Shown piece by piece: positions 1 through 8,931 of a stretch of 64,000 bases of DNA (position 1 is the first letter of the stretch; each line of letters opens with the position of its first letter). Location: the NCBI RefSeq assembly GCF_039769985.1, contig NZ_JBDNCH010000002.1, positions 1,240,001-1,304,000 on the forward strand, read 5' to 3'. Below the pieces are notes generated by a model. That model was not told where the DNA came from and searched no databases. It was given only the letters and a program-made list of their open reading frames with translations. The translations under genes and the position numbers were made by a program. Source of the DNA: Ponticoccus litoralis. Its GTDB lineage: Bacteria > Pseudomonadota > Alphaproteobacteria > Rhodobacterales > Rhodobacteraceae.

Positions 1-36
1 AGGGCCCCGAGGCGATAGCGCCTGGGGCCCTTTTTT
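1..36 (+). terminator. Rho-independent terminator of a gene left of the window
   Basis: An 8-bp outer stem pairs bases 1-8 with 24-31, and an inner 4-bp stem pairs 11-14 with 19-22 around a four-base loop. The hairpin runs directly into six T residues (31-36). The T tract follows on the plus strand, so it should end a rightward transcript that begins outside the window. Confidence 0.75.
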
Positions 37-37
37 C

Positions 38-461
38 GCCTCAACGCCACCTTACCATTTCAACCGACTCGCGGGCGGGCCGCATGGATTGCCGCCCGCC
101 GCCTGGGGCGCCTAAGCCACCCGAAGGTCTCGGCGCATCGCTGGCACCGCTTCGCGAGCGCAGAGCAGGCAGCGCACAGGCCGGGCGATCCCCGCGGCGG
201 AGATGACGCACGACCCGGGGCTGGTGGCGGCAGGCACCACGGCCCGAGGTCCGCGCCGCCGCCCTGCCCGGCCATCGGAAAGCGTAGGACGGGACGGCGC
301 CGCACCGGCTCGCCCCTGTCACGGGTATCGGCACCGGCACAGGCGCAACCACCCCGGCGGTTCGCGGCGGCGCGCGGACGCCCGCCCTGCGCGCCGTTGG
401 CCGAGCCTTGACACCACCCCTGCACGCGCGAAGCATCGCCCCGGGGCAAAGCGCCCTGCCC
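38..461. other. Region without a recognisable gene
   Basis: About 420 bases lie between the terminator and the end of the RuBisCO-like gene. Open frames cross it on both strands, but their translations are low-complexity strings rich in Arg, Pro, Ala and Gly, as random GC-rich sequence gives. I see no conserved motif, signal peptide or RNA gene here. Confidence 0.5.
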
Positions 462-1707
462 TCAGGAAAAGGCCCGGATCGCGGCAGCAAGGCGCGCGTC
501 GTCGCGCGCGGCCTGTTCCAGCGGGATCCCCGCAACCGCAGCCTCCCGGGCGGCGCGCAGCGCGTGCACCCCGGCGGCGACCCCGTCGGGATGCGCCACG
601 ACGCCCCCGCCCGCGCAGAAGATCAGGTCGGTCGAGCCGATGGCGCGGCAGGTCGCGTCCGCCTGAAGCACGGTCTGCCCCGAGGAGAAGACCGGCATGA
701 CGGTGCGGGGGTGGTCGGGATGCAGCGGCGTCAGGCAGGCGCGGGCCGAGGCGACAGAGCTTTCGTCCGGCTCCCAGAACTTGTTGGCAATGCCGTTGAC
801 ATGCATGTGGTCGACCCCTGCCACGCGCCAGAGCGTCGCCCATGCCGGGTAGGACCAGCCGCTGTCCGAGGGGCGGCCCAGCATGCCCCAGCCGTTGCGG
901 TGGGCATGGATCGGCAGGCTGCAATGGCGCCGGAGCGCCGTCAGCCCCGCCAGCCCGACCGAGTTCAGGCTGGCCATGACACAGGTGCCGCCGCGCGCGG
1001 CCACGATGTCGTGGCGGCGCTTCATCTCGTCCACCTCGCCGGTGATATTGACCGCATACATGACCTTGCGGCCCAGCCGGTCGGCATGGCGGTCGATGAC
1101 CTCCATCACCTTCGCGAAACGGCCCTCGAAGGGGCAGAAGGGGCCGTCCGCCTGCAGCTCGTCGTCCTTGATGAAATCGATGCCGCCGGCGCAGAGCGCA
1201 TCGACCAGCGTGGCGGTGCCCTCGGGCGTCAGCCCGACCGAGGGCTTGACGATGGTGCCGATCAGCGGGCCATCCGCGACCCCGGTCAGGCGGCGCGTGC
1301 CAAGGGTTCCGAAACCCGGGCCGGGGTAGGCCTTCAGGAAGGCCTCGGGCAGGTCCAGCGCGGTGATCTTCAGCCCGGCCACCTGCTTCAGCTCGGAAAG
1401 GTTGCCCGCCACCGTCGCCACGAGGTTCGGAAGCGAGGGGCCGATGTTTTCCAGCGGCCAGGAAATCCGCATCCTCCAAGAGGTCACCGGCCCGTCGCCC
1501 GCGCTGCCGGTCTGCACCGGCGTGCCCGGATCCTCGACCTGCTCCAGCAGCTCGACCCGGGCGGCGGACCGCTCTTTCAGCGCCGCGTCCTCGCCGGGGA
1601 TGGCGACGAAGGTGCCCGAGGATTGCTCGCCGTGCCGCGATCTCGGCGGTGCGGGCGGCGTCGCCCCGGGTGCGCAGGATGTAGTCGGCGGAAAAGCGGT
1701 CGGACAT
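462..1707 (-). CDS. RuBisCO-like protein (form IV type), one frameshift
   Basis: Large-subunit RuBisCO-like protein of about 415 residues. The start at 1707 gives MSDRFSADYILRT. A single-base shift near 1625-1640 then moves reading to the frame holding the rest, so one gene spans the break. Motifs in order are EQSSGTF (N-domain glutamate loop), GTIVKPSVGLTPEG (Lys175 equivalent), IKDDELQA (the carbamylated Lys and Mg2+ ligands Asp and Glu), HAHRNGWG (His294 equivalent), a lysine-containing loop-6-like segment NGIANKFWE, SSGQT and GGGVVAHP. Keeping the KDDE metal site suggests an enolising or decarboxylating enzyme; known relatives act on 3-oxo-isoapionate 4-phosphate (OiaX/OiaT). It is the last gene of a TRAP operon, 7 bp after dctM. 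The substrate is inferred only, and carbon fixation is unlikely without a phosphoribulokinase nearby. Confidence 0.8.
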
Positions 1708-1714
1708 GGGGGCC

Positions 1715-3002
1715 TCAGCGCAGCAGCAATTGCGGGACGATCAGGGAGATCTGCGGCACGAAGGCCACGATCAGCACCGCCACCAGCAGGATGGCGAAGA
1801 AGGGCCAGATGGCGCGCAGGTAGTGCCGCAGAGAGATCTTCGCGATCGACATGACGATGAACATGTTCATCCCCACGGGCGGCGTGACAAGCCCCAGCAT
1901 CAGCACCAGCACCATGACGGTGCCCATGTGGACCGGGTCGAAGCCGGCGCTGAGGCCGATGGGCACCAGCAGGGGCGCCACAAGGATCAGCGCCGCGTTG
2001 CTTTCCAGAAAGCAGCCGATCACCAGCAGGAAGCCGATCATGACCAGCATCAGCAGCGCGGGCGTCTCTGCCAGCCCGGACAGGCTGGCGGCCAGCGATT
2101 GCGGCACGCCCAGCCAGGTCAGCAGCCAGGACACGGCGGCGGCGCCCGCGATGATAAGGAAGATCGCGCCCACGGTCATGGCGCTTTGCCACAGCACGGT
2201 GCAGAGGCCGCGCAGCGACAGCTCGCGATACCAGAAGCAGGCGATCAGGATGGCATAGGCGGCGGCCACGGCGCTGGCCTCGGTCGGCGTAAAGACCCCC
2301 ATCAGGATGCCCCCGACAAGCAGCACCGGCGCAAAGAGCGCGGGGGCGGAGCGCGCGAAGGTCACCAGCAGGTGCCGGACCGTGGCGCGCGAGCCGGGTC
2401 GGCAGGTTGTCCCGGCGCCCGATGTAGGCGACCAGCAGGCACATGGCAGCGGTCATCAACAGGCCCGGCAGCAGCCCCGCCACCAGCAGTTGCGAGATCG
2501 AGGTATTGGTGATGGCGCCGACGATCACCAGCGGGATGCTCGGCGGCACGATGGGGCCGACCGTGGCAGAGGCGGCGGTGACGGCGGCGGCAAAGCCCGG
2601 GTCGTAGCCCTCTTTCTTCATCACCTCGATTTCCACCTGCCCAAGGCCCGAGGCATCGGCCACGGCAGAGCCGGACATGCCCGACATCAGCAGGCTGGCG
2701 ACGATGTTCACCTGTGCCAGACCGCCGCGAAAATGGCCGACCAGCGCATTGGCGAAGTCGAAGATGCGGTTGGTGATGCCGCCGGTGTTCATCACCTGCC
2801 CGACCAGCACGAAGAAGGGCACCGCCATCAGCGGAAAGCTGTCCATGGCACCGAACATCTTCTGCGGGATCACCAGCATCGGCGTGCGGATGGTCGGATC
2901 GGCAAAGAGGAAGACCATCGGGATGGCGACCAGCGCCAGCGCCACGGGGATGCCGAGCACAAGCAGAAGGAAACCTGTGACGGAAGACAGGGCAACGGGC
3001 AT
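1715..3002 (-). CDS. dctM: TRAP transporter large permease DctM, one frameshift
   Basis: Large membrane subunit of a TRAP transporter, about 425 residues and 12 predicted membrane segments, which imports an organic or sugar acid using an ion gradient. The first part (from 3002) shows the family segments PFFVLVGQVMNTGG, MSGSAVADASGLG and PPSIPLVIVGA. The second part, read in another frame from about 2375 to 1715, shows ESNAALILVAPLLVPI and LGLVTPPVGMN, the usual DctM C-terminal half. The one-base shift lies near 2375-2400, at the central cytoplasmic loop. The unshifted frame would run on through the next gene and make a false 846-residue fusion. It follows dctQ by 9 bp. Confidence 0.88.
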
Positions 3003-3011
3003 GGGGAAACC

Positions 3012-3503
3012 TCAGTGTGCGGCGGGCTCGGCGGGCGCGGGCTCTTCGGGAACGAAGAGACCCAGAAGCTGGCCGAGGATCATCAGGGCAAAGCCGGTGG
3101 GCAGGGCGGCATAGATCCAGGACATCGACAGGCCAAGGCCCGGCGTGCGCTGGCGGATGGCACGCTCTGCCGGGTCCCAGCCGTGCCAGAACAGGACAGA
3201 AAGGATCGCGCAGGCGATCACCGTGCCGATCAGGCGCAGCGGCAGGCGCAGGCGCGGCGGCAGCATCTCTGCCCCGATCAGCGCCAGGTGCTGGCCCTTG
3301 CGCGCACAGAGCGCCGAGGCCAGCATGGCCAGCCAGACCATGGTGTAGCGCGCCAGCTCCTCGGACCACGACAGCGGCGCCGAGAAGGCGTAGCGCATCA
3401 GGACCTGTCCGAGGATCGCCACCAGCATGACGGCGAACAGCAGCCCACAGAGCGTGGCAAGGCCGCGCACGAAGAAGGCATCGAGAAAGCGGAGGATGGA
3501 CAT
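3012..3503 (-). CDS. dctQ: TRAP transporter small permease DctQ
   Basis: Small membrane subunit of the TRAP transporter, 163 residues with four hydrophobic segments (about residues 15-35, 47-65, 90-110 and 130-150). The family-like stretch SWSEELARYTMVWLAMLA sits after the first segment. It bridges the DctM permease to the periplasmic DctP in this transporter class. The gene lies between dctP and dctM with short gaps, as expected for one transcript read leftward from about 4.53 kb. Confidence 0.88.
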   Translation of the reverse strand: MSILRFLDAFFVRGLATLCGLLFAVMLVAILGQVLMRYAFSAPLSWSEELARYTMVWLAMLASALCARKGQHLALIGAEMLPPRLRLPLRLIGTVIACAILSVLFWHGWDPAERAIRQRTPGLGLSMSWIYAALPTGFALMILGQLLGLFVPEEPAPAEPAAH

Positions 3504-3551
3504 GGAACGGCCCCTTGCGGAAGCGGCGGCCCGAAGCCGCCGCCTGCGTTG

Positions 3552-4526
3552 TCAGTAGTCCTGACCCGCCTCGACGATGCGGGTGTACAGGTCGGTGAAG
3601 CCCTCGACGTCCGAGAACTGCTGGTAGACCTCCGCCGTCGCGGCGCGCCATGCCGCAAGGTCGGGCCGGGTCACGGTCATCTTCTCGCCGGCCTTGGCCA
3701 TGCCCTCCTGAACCGAGGCCTCGACAAGCTCGTCGTTGTAGGCGGCAGCCTGTTCGGCGGCCTCGGTGAAGATCGCGCGGTCGCCCTCGGGGATGCTGTC
3801 CCATGCGCTTTCGGCGGCAAGCAGGAACATGAAGCCGTACAGGTGCTTGGTGTCGGCAAGGTAGTCGACGGCCTCGTCGATGCCGGTGGAGGTGATCAGC
3901 CCGATCGGGTTTTCCTGACCGTCGATGGTGCCCAGCTGCAGCGCCGGAACCACCTCGGGGAAGGCCATGGGCGTCGGCTGCGCCCCCAGCGCCTTCCACA
4001 GGGCGATGCGGGCGGGCATTTCCGGCACGCGGACCTTCATGCCCGCGATGTCACCCAGCTCGTTGACCTCGGCGTTGGTGGTCAGCAGCCGGGGCGAGCG
4101 CATCAGCGTCGCGATCTTGCGGGCGCCGAGGTTCTGGCTGAGCCGGTCCGAAATGTCGTCACCGATGGGGCCGTTCATGACCGCGCGCACGTGGTCGTTG
4201 TTCTTGAACAGCAGATCCCATTCCACGATCATCAGGGCCGGGTCGAAGTTCTGCACGATGCCGCCGAGGATGGCGAAGTCCGAGGTGCCGAACTGAAGCC
4301 CCTCCGCGATTTCGCGCTCGCCGCCCGCCTGGCCGGAATGCAGCACGTCGACGCGGTATTCCCCTTCGCTCTGCTCGGCCACGATCTCGGCGAAGCGCAG
4401 GGCCGCGTCGACCTCGGGTGTCCCCGGAGAGCCGACAGCCCCCAACTTGAACACGGTTTCGGCGGAAACCGGGATCGCCAGCGCCCCCAACAGGGTGGCG
4501 GCGAGGAAGGCATTGCGAAGTGTCAT
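3552..4526 (-). CDS. dctP: TRAP transporter substrate-binding protein DctP
   Basis: Periplasmic solute receptor of 324 residues. I chose the ATG at 4526 because GGAGG sits about 9 bases upstream and the translation then opens with a clean signal peptide (MTLRNAFLAATLLG, cleavage after VSA). Upstream in-frame starts lack this. Family features are the N-terminal EADAALRFAE-like helix, the central segment NEVNELGDIAGMKVRVPE carrying the conserved Arg that binds a carboxylate, and the LGTIDGQENPIG motif. It is first in the operon dctP-dctQ-dctM-RuBisCO-like, so its ligand is probably the acid that feeds the RuBisCO-like enzyme. The operon is divergent from the SDR gene. Confidence 0.92.
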   Translation of the reverse strand: MTLRNAFLAATLLGALAIPVSAETVFKLGAVGSPGTPEVDAALRFAEIVAEQSEGEYRVDVLHSGQAGGEREIAEGLQFGTSDFAILGGIVQNFDPALMIVEWDLLFKNNDHVRAVMNGPIGDDISDRLSQNLGARKIATLMRSPRLLTTNAEVNELGDIAGMKVRVPEMPARIALWKALGAQPTPMAFPEVVPALQLGTIDGQENPIGLITSTGIDEAVDYLADTKHLYGFMFLLAAESAWDSIPEGDRAIFTEAAEQAAAYNDELVEASVQEGMAKAGEKMTVTRPDLAAWRAATAEVYQQFSDVEGFTDLYTRIVEAGQDY

Positions 4527-4578
4527 GGTCTCTTTCTCCTCCATGGTTGCGGATACGAACCTCCAAATCCGCATCGCT

Positions 4579-4599
4579 TGACATTTCACTGACATTTCA
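4579..4599. promoter_or_regulatory. Direct repeat TGACATTTCA x2 in the divergent promoter region
   Basis: TGACATTTCA occurs at 4579-4588 and again at 4590-4599, an 11-bp period that puts both copies on the same DNA face. The first copy overlaps a TTGACA hexamer (4578-4583), 16 bp upstream of TAAAAC. The pair lies between dctP (start 4526, leftward) and the SDR gene (start 4680, rightward). It is a candidate binding site for the GntR/FCD regulator at 5599; this is inference from position. Confidence 0.45.
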
Positions 4600-4679
4600 T
4601 AAAACCGGAGTCAAGGCGGTTGATGACGCGGCCCGGCGCCCGGGCCCTGCTCGCCAAGGGATTTCGGAGGAGAAGCAAG

Positions 4680-5474
4680 ATGCTGAACAACAAGATAGCC
4701 ACGGTCACCGGCGCGGGGCGCGGCATGGGCGAGGCCATCGCGCGGACGCTGTCCGCCAAGGGGGCGGCGGTGGTCGTGTCCGATATCGACGGCGCCGCGG
4801 CAGAGACCGTCGCGACCTCGATCTGCGACGGTGGCGGCAAGGCGGTCGGCCTCCGCATCGACGTCTCCTCCGAGGACGACGCGGCCCGGCTGGCCGAGAC
4901 CGCGGTGCAGGAATTCGGCGGGCTGGACATCCTCGTGAACAATGCCGGGATCTCGACCACGAAGCTGTTCCCGGAAACCACGAAGCAGGACATGGAGCGC
5001 ATCATCGGCGTCAACCTGATCGGCGCCTTCCTCTGCGCGCAGGCGGCGGTGCGGCACATGCTGCCGAACGGGTCGGGGCGGATCATCAATATCGCGTCCC
5101 TGTCCGGCCAGCGCGGCGGCATCGGACGCTCGGCCTATGGGTCGTCCAAGGCCGGGCTGGAACTGCTGACCAAGGTCATGTCGGTGGAACTGGCCGCCAA
5201 GGGCGTGCTTGTGAACAACGTGGCGCCGGGCGCCATCGCCACGCAGATGGCGGTGGAACAGCATGACACCAAGACCCGCGAGGCCTATCACTACCTGATC
5301 CCGCAGCGCCGCTACGGCACCCCCGAAGAGGTCGCCTTCATGGTGGCCTTCCTGGCCTCGGACGAGGCCTCGCATGTCAGCGGGACCACGGTGAACGTCG
5401 ACGGCGGCTTCCTTTCCGCCGGCCTGATGTTCGAGCGCGAGGGCGTCGAGGCGGCCCCCACGCCCCGGGCATGA
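4680..5474 (+). CDS. SDR-family oxidoreductase
   Basis: Classical short-chain dehydrogenase/reductase, 264 residues, using NAD(P)H on a hydroxy or keto group. The ATG at 4680 is preceded by GGAGGAG at about -9, and the Rossmann motif TGAGRGMG falls at residues 10-17. An upstream in-frame start at 4620 would add a poor extension. Further motifs are NNAGIS, the catalytic Ser in IASLSG, YGSSK with catalytic Tyr and Lys, and the C-terminal VDGGF. It is divergent from the TRAP operon and followed by the GntR regulator, which fits a sugar-acid or polyol oxidation step feeding the RuBisCO-like enzyme. The substrate cannot be told from sequence. Confidence 0.88.
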   Translation: MLNNKIATVTGAGRGMGEAIARTLSAKGAAVVVSDIDGAAAETVATSICDGGGKAVGLRIDVSSEDDAARLAETAVQEFGGLDILVNNAGISTTKLFPETTKQDMERIIGVNLIGAFLCAQAAVRHMLPNGSGRIINIASLSGQRGGIGRSAYGSSKAGLELLTKVMSVELAAKGVLVNNVAPGAIATQMAVEQHDTKTREAYHYLIPQRRYGTPEEVAFMVAFLASDEASHVSGTTVNVDGGFLSAGLMFEREGVEAAPTPRA

Positions 5475-5598
5475 CGTCACGGCGGCGTGACCTTTCGGAC
5501 CCAGACACCCCCGGTCCTGCCCGCCGCCTCTTGATCCCGAGGGCAGGCCCGGCGCAGGCTGGGCCACCCCGCCCGACCGGGCAGAAGACCGAGGAACC

Positions 5599-6465
5599 AT
5601 GACAGATCCGGCGCGCAAACCGCTGAAGAAAGACCAGGCCTACCAGACGATCCGCCAGCTGCTGCTGGATGCGGACGATCCGGAGGTGATCTACTCCGAA
5701 CGCTTCCTTGCCGCAGAGCTGGACATGGGGCTGGCGCCGGTGCGCTCGGCGGTCGAGCGGCTGCGGTCCGAGGGCATCGTCGAGATGATCCCGAAATCCG
5801 GCGTGCGCATCCCGCAGATCACCTATCGCGAGGTGATGGACTTCTTCGAGGTGCGGATGCTGCTGGAGCCCTTCATCGCCGGCCGTCTTGCCGGACAGGT
5901 GCGGCCGGTGCAGGCCCAGGCGCTCAAGACCCTGATCGCCGACCAGCGCCGCGCGGCGACGACCGGCGACACGCTGGAGTATCACCGCCTCGACCTGGCC
6001 TTTCACAGCACGCTGGCCGAGATGTACGGTAACCGCGAGATGGTCCACGCGCTGGCGCAGATGCGGGACAAGATGTACCGCCTGTCCAAGTATATCCACC
6101 GCACCCACCCGGACCGGCTGGCCACCAACGTCGAACAGCACGAGAAGGTGGTTCTGGCGATCCTCGACGGGTCCTGCGCAGAGGCGCGGCAGGCGATGGA
6201 AACCCACCTGCAATGGGGTCGGGACGTCAACATCGCCCCCGCCGACCGGCGCCAGCCTCCGGCGGGGCGCGGTTCGGGCGCGGCAAAGTGCAAGTGCGGG
6301 AACCGCCCGGTGCGGATTGTCCCGCCGGATGTCGCGGAAGGCCTGCGCCAGCCTCTTGCCGCCATGCAGCCCACGGCCTTCACCCTGAACAAAGGCCCTG
6401 CGCAGGCGCTTGGGCACTGGTGCCCCGGCGTGAAAACTGCGGCGGCACCGGGCCTTGCCGCTTGA
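5599..6465 (+). CDS. GntR-family regulator with FCD ligand domain
   Basis: Transcription regulator: winged helix at about residues 10-75 (SERFLAAELDMGLAPVRSAVERL, then IPKSGVRI) followed by an all-helical FCD domain with the metal or ligand histidine pattern EYHRLDLAFH and a later EQHEKVVLAI. FCD regulators usually sense the acid used by the adjacent pathway, so the TRAP/RuBisCO-like genes are its likely targets. The family is normally about 230 residues. Here 288 are read, and the last 55 or so (after QWGRDVNIA) are low-complexity, rich in Pro, Ala and Cys. The true end may be nearer 6240, with a lost stop or small indel. Confidence 0.82.
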   Translation: MTDPARKPLKKDQAYQTIRQLLLDADDPEVIYSERFLAAELDMGLAPVRSAVERLRSEGIVEMIPKSGVRIPQITYREVMDFFEVRMLLEPFIAGRLAGQVRPVQAQALKTLIADQRRAATTGDTLEYHRLDLAFHSTLAEMYGNREMVHALAQMRDKMYRLSKYIHRTHPDRLATNVEQHEKVVLAILDGSCAEARQAMETHLQWGRDVNIAPADRRQPPAGRGSGAAKCKCGNRPVRIVPPDVAEGLRQPLAAMQPTAFTLNKGPAQALGHWCPGVKTAAAPGLAA

Positions 6466-6516
6466 GAAACACCCGGCACTTGCCTAGCCTCACGCTATCA
6501 TTTGCAGGAGCTCGCA

Positions 6517-7194
6517 TTGCTTTTCTCCATCTCACGAACAAGGGCCGCTGTCCGGCACCTGAAGTATGCCCTCTGGATTTCCGGCACGGTCGCGGCGCAG
6601 GCCGCCGTGGCCCAGAGCATTTCGCTTGAAGATTTCGAGGCGCAGGTCAACCAGCGCGCCGGCACGCTCTCTGGCTACGAGTCCTATCTGACAAACCCCG
6701 ACCCCAAGCGCGCCATGGCGGCCCTGCAGATCATGCTGGAATCCGGCGACCCGACGCTGGTTCAGATGGCCCTGTCCGTCGGCATCTACAGTGCGGACGC
6801 CAATCTTCGGCAGACTGCGCTCAAGGCATTCCTTGCAGGAACGCCGTCTCTGGATCTCTTTTTCGATGGATCCGAGACCGTCAAAGACGATCAGATCGAG
6901 ACCTACAACGCCCTGATGCGCGGCTATCGCGGGTCGGTCGGCGCGAAGAACCGCGCAAGCCTGAGCCTGAAGATCGGCGCGTGGAACGACGAAAAGGGCT
7001 GCTATCTGAACCTCGATGCGCCCGATTTTTGCCTGCTCCGGGTCAATGCGACGACGGTCAGCCTTCAGCTCGTCAGCTCGGACAACAACACGCCGCGCCA
7101 ATGGGTCGTGCTCGAACTTGGGGATGACGGCGCGCTTGGCGGGACCATGACAGCACGCTACGGTACCGGGAAGACCTTGGCCCGCTGGCCTTGA
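6517..7194 (+). CDS. Exported protein of unknown function, paralogue of the next gene
   Basis: I do not recognise a named family. The TTG at 6517 is the likely start because AGGAG lies 6 bases upstream; this gives a basic n-region and a hydrophobic stretch ALWISGTVAAQAAVAQS, a signal peptide. The mature part holds NPDPKRAMAALQIMLESGDP and GIYSADANLRQTALKAF, which match the next protein (7219) closely. Both look like short helical repeats followed by a beta-rich region with two Cys (KGCYLN, FCLLR). The C-terminus may be altered: it is interrupted at GGTACC (about 7162). Removing TA there gives an end at 7214 resembling the paralogue's tail. Confidence 0.65.
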   Translation: MLFSISRTRAAVRHLKYALWISGTVAAQAAVAQSISLEDFEAQVNQRAGTLSGYESYLTNPDPKRAMAALQIMLESGDPTLVQMALSVGIYSADANLRQTALKAFLAGTPSLDLFFDGSETVKDDQIETYNALMRGYRGSVGAKNRASLSLKIGAWNDEKGCYLNLDAPDFCLLRVNATTVSLQLVSSDNNTPRQWVVLELGDDGALGGTMTARYGTGKTLARWP

Positions 7195-7218
7195 CGATGC
7201 GGCTGAGCGAGTGAGGCC

Positions 7219-7833
7219 ATGACCATGAAAGCAATTCTTGCCGGACTTCTGATTGCCTCCGGGACACTGGCGGGCGCGCAGTCCCTGTCGGTGGCCGAGA
7301 TCACCAGCCAGATCGACGCGGAAATGTCCGGGCTCGACGAATATGCCGCGCTTCTGAATGACCCCGACCCGCGCCGCGCGCTCAAGGCGATGGAGATCAT
7401 GCTGGGCTCGGGCGACCCGGAGCTGGAACGGCTGGCGCTGGATTTCGGGATTTACAGCACCGATGCCCGGGTGAGGCGGACAGCCTTTGAAACATGGATC
7501 AAGACCGAGCCAACCCTCGTGTTCCGCTTCATGGCCGGGAAGGACCGCGCCGAAGAGGTCGCGCGCTACATCGGGAATTTCAAAGGCACGATGAACGCTG
7601 AGGGCATCGGAACAACAAGCTACGTGGTCGGGGCCTTCGACGCTGACCGCAACTGCTACATCTGGAAGTCCTATTCCAACTGCGCGGTTTCAGTCTCGGA
7701 CGATGCCATCATCCTCAATTTCGACAACAACTGGAGCGAGCTGACCATTTCGGACGATGCGAAGCTGGTTGGCGTTGTTCAGCTCAATCGCAATATTGCA
7801 CCGGTTCCGGTCGAAATCCCGATATCGCGCTGA
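7219..7833 (+). CDS. Exported protein of unknown function, tandem paralogue
   Basis: Protein of 204 residues with a clear signal peptide (MKAILAGLLIASGTLAGA, cleavage before QS). It shares with the upstream gene the core DPDPRRALKAMEIMLGSGDPE and GIYSTDARVRRTAFE, and a C-terminal part with two Cys (NCYIWK, SNCAVS) that may form a disulfide in the periplasm. It begins 24 bases after the stop of the first copy, so the pair is probably cotranscribed and arose by tandem duplication. It ends 2 bp before the end of the opposing protease gene. Function unknown; periplasmic or secreted location is inferred. Confidence 0.72.
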   Translation: MTMKAILAGLLIASGTLAGAQSLSVAEITSQIDAEMSGLDEYAALLNDPDPRRALKAMEIMLGSGDPELERLALDFGIYSTDARVRRTAFETWIKTEPTLVFRFMAGKDRAEEVARYIGNFKGTMNAEGIGTTSYVVGAFDADRNCYIWKSYSNCAVSVSDDAIILNFDNNWSELTISDDAKLVGVVQLNRNIAPVPVEIPISR

Positions 7834-7835
7834 TC

Positions 7836-8931
7836 CTATTTTACGGTCACACTGTCCAGGCGCACGGGGCCCGCAGTCCAGGCGCTGGCGATGGTGATGC
7901 GCAGGCGGCGTGCCGAGGTGCCAAGCCGGGGTCCGGTGTCCAGCACGCCATCCAGCGGCATCTCGCCCGACCAGAAGGTCCGCCAGCGTCCGCCCTCGGG
8001 ACTGGCGTTGACCTGTATCAGAACCCGGCGCGGCACGGCCTGCCCCTCTTCGACCCCGGCCAACAGCTCCAGCTGCGACAGCGCCTCTGCATCCCGCAGC
8101 AGCAGATCGATGACCGCGGGGCCCTTCGGTTCGAACACATAGGCCGCCTCGGGCAGCAGGATGTTTTCGGCCATGTGGCCGGGGCCGATGGCCACGGCGC
8201 TTGCCGAAACGAGGTCCGAGGGCCAGCCCCGACCGCGCGGTCGCCGCCTCGGGTGACGCAGCCGGCGCCGTGGTGGCGGCGGCGAAGACCGCCTGCGTCG
8301 ACAGCAGCCGCGACAGGTTCATGTGGATTTCCTCGACGCGCATGAAGCGCAACGTGTCGCCCCCCGTCGTATCGATAGCCATGCCCACGGGCACCCCGTC
8401 GACCAGCAGAAAGCCCCCGCTCATGCCCTGTCTGGCTGTTGCGGCCCCGGCAGAGGCAAACCGCGCCTCGATGTCCAGGTAGCCGATCCGGGTGATATCC
8501 ATCGGCAGCCGCTCGACCCGGCCATCCGTGCCGACCAGCACCAAGGCCCCCGACGTCTTGTGGGCCACCGCTCCGCGCGGCCCCGCAAGATCGCCCAGCT
8601 GCGTCTCGCAAAGACCTCCGCCGCGACTGAGAATGCCAAGGGCAAGGTCCACTCCGGGCCAGAACGGCGTGCGAATGCTGGCCCGGGCCGAGCGCCCCTT
8701 CTCTGCGATCACCTGGGCGCGGAATTCGCCCCGTGCGACATGGCTGGGCAAAACAACATAGCAGGTGCCCGCATGCGCAAACAGGAAACCCTGCCCGGTC
8801 TCGCCCGACCGCAGGGCAACCGGCTGCGCCGAGACACCGCTTCCCATCGCGAAAAGACATGATATCATCAAAAACATACTGGAAAGCGCATGTTTCAGGC
8901 GATTGGGCATGGGGAGATTTCGATGCGGCAT
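7836..8931 (-). CDS. Secreted trypsin-like serine protease with C-terminal domain, one frameshift
   Basis: Starts at the ATG at 8931 (AGGAG 7 bases upstream) with a long signal peptide ending FAMGSGVSAQP. The chymotrypsin-fold protease part shows a plausible triad: His in YVVLPSHV, Asp in GVDLALGIL, Ser in RQGMSGGFLL, followed by GVPVGMAID. After a low-complexity linker rich in Ala and Thr, the frame changes near 8215-8225; the C-terminal 125 residues (from MAENILLPEAAY to SVTVK) look like a beta-sandwich of the discoidin/galactose-binding kind, an inference from the strand pattern. About 365 residues in all. It is antisense to the surrounding exported genes, overlaps the 8923 gene by 9 bp at the 5' ends, and meets the 7219 gene tail to tail. 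Confidence 0.72.

Noticed and set aside
462..3002. Apparent 846-residue fusion of DctM and the RuBisCO-like protein
   Set aside because: The middle part of that frame reads as Arg/Pro/Gly-rich noise, while the true DctM C-terminus lies in another frame at 1715-2375. It is an artefact of two indels.
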